NCBI RefSeq assembly: GCF_027627475.1
Contig: NZ_CP115484.1
Coordinates: 3,952,001-4,016,000 of the forward strand
From: Paenibacillus sp. SYP-B4298
Lineage (GTDB): Bacteria; Bacillota; Bacilli; Paenibacillales; Paenibacillaceae
Direction of reading: 5' to 3'
Length of the DNA: 64,000 nt
The notes under the pieces were generated by a model. It had not been told where the DNA came from, did no database searches, and saw only the letters and a list, made by a program, of their open reading frames with translations. This document shows, in pieces, positions 60,673-64,000 of the stretch. A program made the position numbers and the translations under genes. Position 1 is the first letter of the stretch; every line of letters starts with the position of its first letter.

Positions 60673-61263
60673 ATGGAACAATGGTTCAATTTAATACGTA
60701 ATCGATTTGACAACTTGAATATTGAAATTCAAAAGGTGTTGTACGTCTCTTATTATCAGTTCGTATATCGCGATATATATTTCATGCTTCGTGAGCATGC
60801 TTTCACAGAAGATGTGATTCAAGATACCTTTATGAAAATGATCACTAAAGGCCCCATGCTCCCTTCTAATAGTAATATTCCGGCCTGGATCAAACAGGTA
60901 GCGCGTCATACTGCCATTGATTATTTAAGAAGAATACATAAAGAGACTAAGTTAGTTGAAGGTTTATACCTGAGTAGTAGAGAGTTATCAGGGGAAGACA
61001 GTGTGGCAAAAGTAGTGGAAAACAAATGGCGAGATGAAATACTGCATCAGGCTATTAAAGAATTAAAACCAGACTATCAAAAGTTACTGCGTCTATTTTA
61101 TTTTGACGGAAATACATACAAAGAAATTGGACTAAAGCTACACATAAAGGAAACAGTCCTTACTCAGCGTATGACTAGAGCGCGAAAAAAATTACTCCAA
61201 CTTTTTTTACAAAAATGCAATGGTAGCAATGATCGAAATATAAAATATTGGAGTTCCACCTAA
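60673..61263 (+). CDS. ECF-type RNA polymerase sigma factor
   Basis: This 196-residue ECF sigma has region 2 with FTEDVIQDTFMKMI and WIKQVARHTAIDYLRR, and region 4 with LKPDYQKLLRLFYFDGNTYK and IGLKLHIKETVLTQRMTRAR. The start is the ATG at 60673, with AGGGGGAA upstream. No anti-sigma gene lies next to it, which is unusual. The nearest genes are a small membrane protein (divergent) and an iron regulator (convergent). It is more AT-rich than its neighbours. The regulon is unknown. Confidence 0.88.
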   Translation: MEQWFNLIRNRFDNLNIEIQKVLYVSYYQFVYRDIYFMLREHAFTEDVIQDTFMKMITKGPMLPSNSNIPAWIKQVARHTAIDYLRRIHKETKLVEGLYLSSRELSGEDSVAKVVENKWRDEILHQAIKELKPDYQKLLRLFYFDGNTYKEIGLKLHIKETVLTQRMTRARKKLLQLFLQKCNGSNDRNIKYWSST

Positions 61264-61309
61264 ACAAATGAATTAACCCCCCCTGTACAGATATTAACAA
61301 GCCTGAAGC

Positions 61310-61380
61310 GCCCCCCTTATAGTGGGCATTGTAAAAGCACCCTGGTGTTTGAGCCGATGTACAACGATAGGGGGGCTTTT
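61310..61380 (+). terminator. Terminator of the sigma factor gene
   Basis: GCCCCCCTTAT (61310-61320) pairs with ATAGGGGGGC (61367-61376), followed by TTTT. The loop is long (about 45 nt). It begins about 45 nt after the stop codon. Confidence 0.55.
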
Positions 61381-61451
61381 CGTTATGACAAAAAAGGGAC
61401 AGAAGTTGGTGACACACAGCTTGAGATGATCTGTCACGGCAGGATTAAAAC

Positions 61452-61480
61452 GAAAAACCGCCTCCCGGGCGGTCATTTTT
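61452..61480. terminator. Bidirectional terminator between convergent genes
   Basis: ACCGCC (61457-61462) and GGCGGT (61468-61473) with a 5-nt loop are flanked by A5 and T5 tracts. It can serve both the plus-strand sigma gene and the minus-strand iron-binding gene that ends at 61517. Confidence 0.8.
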
Positions 61481-61516
61481 ATAACTATTCTGCTGGAACC
61501 GGTAAACCTGACAAGT

Positions 61517-63487
61517 CTATTTAATCGCTTGAAGCAAGGAGTCCGTTACGTGATTAATTTGAGCAGTTGCGGAGTAAATATCGCTATAGTAATTCAAACC
61601 AAACTCCATTTCGATCACACGATCATTCTGTACTGCGGGAAGGGAGTTCCATATGGCGTTCCCGGATAAATCAACCATGCCTTCAAAAACGTTACGGACA
61701 ATAAAGTCTCCCGTATATGCCGGCAAAACCTCAAACGACACCGGCTCACTGTAAGATTCATTATCCAGAATATTAGTTTGCACAGCCTCAGGCGCATTCA
61801 AATTTAGTGAAGCATAGACGATGCTGCCTGCACCATATTTGTCTCCATGAACGGCCATGGAGGCATCATCGATGCTTTCAAACACCGAGACGGTATACTC
61901 ATCAAAACCGGCATTAGCAAGCTTGGCTTTTGCCTGCTCCAGATTACTGCGATAGGCTTGAATAGCCGCAACAGCCTCCTCCTGTCTGTTAAGCACCTCA
62001 CCGATAAAGGTAACACGCTCATCCTGAGTCATTTCACCATGTGGAATAAAAACGGTCGGTGCGATTTTTGAAAACTTTCTGGCGTCTTCCTCGCTAATAA
62101 CGAGAATTAAATCCGGTGTTAACATCATGACGCTTTCCGCTTCCCAGGATTGAACCCCTCCCAGACTTACGGAATCTGATACCATCTCTCTAAAAGCAGC
62201 GCCTTCGTAAGCATCTGAAACGCCCACTGGCGTAATGCCGAGGGAAAGTACATCCCCCATCAAATATTGAACGACAACACGCTGTGGATTCGTCGGCACC
62301 TCAACATCGCCCAACACCGTCTTGATAATACGTGTTTGCTTTTCGGCGGCATTCCCCCCATCCGATGTTTCCTTAACCTGCTGTGTCTGTATAGGCGTCT
62401 GGCTCGCTGCACTGCCATTATTGGTTGTCGTGCCTGCACTACACGCCGATAACAGCAGCATTAAACACAATGCAGCCGCTACAATCATTTGCTTATTTCT
62501 TAATTGTCCAAACATGCTGTACTCCCCATCTCTATCATAATTGACCAGATCATCCAGCCCTCCATCATTGTATAGAGATTGATAATTATTATCAATGTCC
62601 TTATTGATACAATTCATTGACCTTTTGCGACGGTATTCGCCGGGGGAGACATGCACATACCTTCTGAACATTCTAATCATATTATATTCGTCTGTAAATC
62701 CACTTCCATAAGCAACCTCTTGTATCGACGCATTCGTTTCGACTAGATATGCTTTGGCCGCCTCTATCCGTTTCTTTATCAAGTACTCCTGCATGCTGCT
62801 ATTTTCTCGTTTGCGAAACATACGTGCCAAAACACTCCTGTTTATTGGCAGCCGATCCGATAGAGCTTGAAGCGATATGGGCTCAGTAAAGTGTCTGTTT
62901 AGATACTCCTTGACCCATTCCACATAATCCGGCTCCATATAGCGTATATCCCCTTTTTTCAATTCAACATAAACATGATGAACGACTTGATACAAGAGAA
63001 CCTTGGCATAAAATTGATCCATACTTACTTTTGTGTTCCACGACTCTAGCATAAGGTGGAATTTTTCCACAAAAAAAATAGGGTTGGTCGGGGCGAATCC
63101 ATATAGCTGGTTAAACGGATTGACCGTTGCCATCAGCTTGCGCAGATTACGCTTGTAGAACGGTGGCGCGTCTGCTTTGTATAGAATCATAAACGCATCC
63201 ACATCGGTCTCAACCGGAGCAATGGATAACAAGCTTCCTTTACCGGCATGACATAAACCATACCGTTCTGTTCGATAAGGCTCCTGATTCAGCAGTATGC
63301 TCACTGGCGCTCCATGTGTATAGATAAACATGTTAGCTGGCAACAAGTAATTTTCTAGCGGGCTGTTTCGCTGGATGGCTTTAAACCTTATATCAATTAA
63401 AGATACCGCTGAACGCATCCATATTTTCATAGCGACATCTACCATCTCCGGTGTATAGTAACGAATCATCTCTTGCCTGTCGATCAT
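61517..63487 (-). CDS. AraC regulator fused in frame to an iron-siderophore-binding lipoprotein
   Basis: This is one continuous 656-codon frame with two parts. Residues 1-295 are an AraC-type regulator with a YesN-like sensing half and helix-turn-helix pair (ISLQALSDRLPINRSVLARM and IQEVAYGSGFTDEYNMIRMF). From about residue 325 comes a complete lipoprotein with signal peptide and lipobox (LMLLLSACSAG) and an FhuD/FepB-type binding domain (VVVQYLMGDVLSLGITPVGV). A perfect Fur box lies within the ~30-codon linker. The internal ATG at 62515 has GGGGAG 7 nt upstream, so the lipoprotein can be made separately (61517-62515, 332 residues). B. subtilis Btr has a similar regulator-binding fusion but without a signal peptide. 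Loss of a stop codon between two genes is the simpler explanation. The start has AAGGAG and a Fur-like box upstream. Confidence 0.85.
   Translation of the reverse strand: MIDRQEMIRYYTPEMVDVAMKIWMRSAVSLIDIRFKAIQRNSPLENYLLPANMFIYTHGAPVSILLNQEPYRTERYGLCHAGKGSLLSIAPVETDVDAFMILYKADAPPFYKRNLRKLMATVNPFNQLYGFAPTNPIFFVEKFHLMLESWNTKVSMDQFYAKVLLYQVVHHVYVELKKGDIRYMEPDYVEWVKEYLNRHFTEPISLQALSDRLPINRSVLARMFRKRENSSMQEYLIKKRIEAAKAYLVETNASIQEVAYGSGFTDEYNMIRMFRRYVHVSPGEYRRKRSMNCINKDIDNNYQSLYNDGGLDDLVNYDRDGEYSMFGQLRNKQMIVAAALCLMLLLSACSAGTTTNNGSAASQTPIQTQQVKETSDGGNAAEKQTRIIKTVLGDVEVPTNPQRVVVQYLMGDVLSLGITPVGVSDAYEGAAFREMVSDSVSLGGVQSWEAESVMMLTPDLILVISEEDARKFSKIAPTVFIPHGEMTQDERVTFIGEVLNRQEEAVAAIQAYRSNLEQAKAKLANAGFDEYTVSVFESIDDASMAVHGDKYGAGSIVYASLNLNAPEAVQTNILDNESYSEPVSFEVLPAYTGDFIVRNVFEGMVDLSGNAIWNSLPAVQNDRVIEMEFGLNYYSDIYSATAQINHVTDSLLQAIK
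62580..62594. promoter_or_regulatory. Perfect Fur box inside the AraC-lipoprotein frame
   Basis: TGATAATTATTATCA is an exact 7-1-7 inverted repeat. It lies 65 nt before the lipoprotein's internal ATG at 62515 and within the coding frame joining the two domains. Here it probably acts as the operator of an internal promoter for the lipoprotein. Confidence 0.85.
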
Positions 63488-63535
63488 GGCCGCTCACTCC
63501 TTCAATGTCCTGCCCTTCCTCTATTTCAGTATAAT

Positions 63536-63550
63536 TGAAAATCATTATCA
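63536..63550. promoter_or_regulatory. Fur-box-like operator upstream of the AraC-lipoprotein gene
   Basis: TGAAAATCATTATCA matches the 7-1-7 pattern at 14 of 15 positions and lies about 50 nt before the ATG at 63487. It suggests iron control of the regulator. Confidence 0.75.
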
Positions 63551-63608
63551 ATGTCATCGCTTTTGTTCACCAATCCCAATCATTACATGTCCGTCTGAAT
63601 TGCACAAA

Positions 63609-63648
63609 ATGGTACGGAAGCACATGTTATCGCATGCTTCCGTACCAT
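63609..63648 (-). terminator. Terminator of the BenE-type transporter gene
   Basis: ATGGTACGGAAGCA (63609-63622) and TGCTTCCGTACCAT (63635-63648) form a perfect 14-bp stem with a 12-nt loop. On the minus strand the stem runs into TTTTG. It begins 37 nt past the transporter's stop codon. Confidence 0.85.
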
Positions 63649-63684
63649 CTTCGTTGATTAAACGTTACGATGCTCTACTGCCTC

Positions 63685-64000
63685 TTAGCGCTCCGACTGA
63701 GCCGGCTGCGCCTCGCTCAGCTTGCTGCGCTTCCCACGAAGCTTCCCGTGCATCAGCAGATGCGCAGCCAAGCCTGCGACCAGCCCCCAGAAGGCGCCAC
63801 CGACGCCAAGCAGTGTCACATTGGCTGCTGTTGCCAAGAATGTAATGAGCGCCGTCTCGCGCCCGCTCGGGTCCGCTAATGCGCTCGCAAGGCTGCCGCC
63901 GATCGTCCCCAGAAGCGCCAAGCCTGCCAGTGTGGCAATAAAGGTCGATGGCAAGATCAGGAACAGTGCTGCCAGTGTCACACCGAAAATCCCGACGGTG
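63685..64000 (-). CDS. BenE-family (benzoate/H+ symporter-like) transporter, partial
   Basis: The C-terminal part of a membrane protein (about 105 codons) continues beyond the window edge. The segment TVGIFGVTLAALFLILPS, then LAGLALLGTIGGSLASAL, then ITFLATAANVTLLGVGGAFW and GLVAGLAAHLL is typical of the BenE/YdcO family of aromatic-acid or purine-like symporters. It ends in a basic and polar tail. The substrate in this organism is not known. The 5' end is outside the window. Confidence 0.85.
   Translation of the reverse strand, partial: TVGIFGVTLAALFLILPSTFIATLAGLALLGTIGGSLASALADPSGRETALITFLATAANVTLLGVGGAFWGLVAGLAAHLLMHGKLRGKRSKLSEAQPAQSER

Overview
The window looks like a chromosomal segment from a Paenibacillus-type Gram-positive soil bacterium. 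The evidence is the dense set of families typical of that group: LplB/YtcP-type sugar permeases, YesM/YesN sensor pairs, many AraC regulators, S-layer-homology (SLH) proteins, dockerin and cohesin modules, GH95 and GH27 glycosidases and Fur-controlled siderophore genes. Most genes have strong AGGAGG-like ribosome sites. The assignment is inference from gene content; there is no rRNA in the window. No tRNA, rRNA or CRISPR array was seen.

Layout. (1) 0.2-6.9 kb: an iron locus on the minus strand. An AraC regulator is followed by a near-perfect Fur box, then an NtaA/SnaA-type FMN monooxygenase, a siderophore-binding lipoprotein, two FecCD permeases and a ferredoxin-NADP reductase. No ATPase gene is present. 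(2) 7.0-11.8 kb: a GH95 alpha-L-fucosidase with a divergent AraC regulator, then a second ferredoxin-NADP reductase. (3) 12.2-20.9 kb: an oligosaccharide uptake operon of lipoprotein, two permeases, two paralogous esterases, an MFS transporter and a membrane-bound AraC sensor-regulator, with a cre-like site upstream. (4) 21.1-28.6 kb: an ABC-F ATPase preceded by a leader peptide and a terminator (probable attenuation), and a three-gene unit of two zinc-ribbon ABC exporters flanking a DUF1854 protein. (5) 28.6-34.5 kb: an AT-rich accessory island with two inverted copies of one IS (one intact, one frameshifted), a decapitated Ntox44-like toxin domain between them, a small membrane protein, a secreted protein of unknown function and a truncated ISL3 transposase.

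(6) 34.7-40.2 kb: a cohesin-SLH protein next to a large glycoside hydrolase that ends in a dockerin, which together suggest a minimal surface-anchored enzyme complex. (7) 40.3-50.2 kb: a sugar ABC operon with YesM/YesN-type kinase and regulator and a second binding protein, then a divergent GH27 alpha-galactosidase with a small zinc-ribbon protein. (8) 50.2-60.2 kb: an AraC regulator, a 1703-residue SLH protein with eight tandem ~80-residue repeats, and an unusual double-kinase hybrid sensor with a REC-BTAD regulator. (9) 60.6-64.0 kb: an ECF sigma factor, an AraC/iron-binding-lipoprotein fusion reading frame with an internal Fur box, and the end of a BenE-type transporter.

Overall the segment serves scavenging: plant or microbial polysaccharide breakdown at the cell surface, import of the products, and iron acquisition. 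Coordinates of starts were adjusted to ribosome sites where the longest reading frame was implausible; several starts are TTG or GTG.
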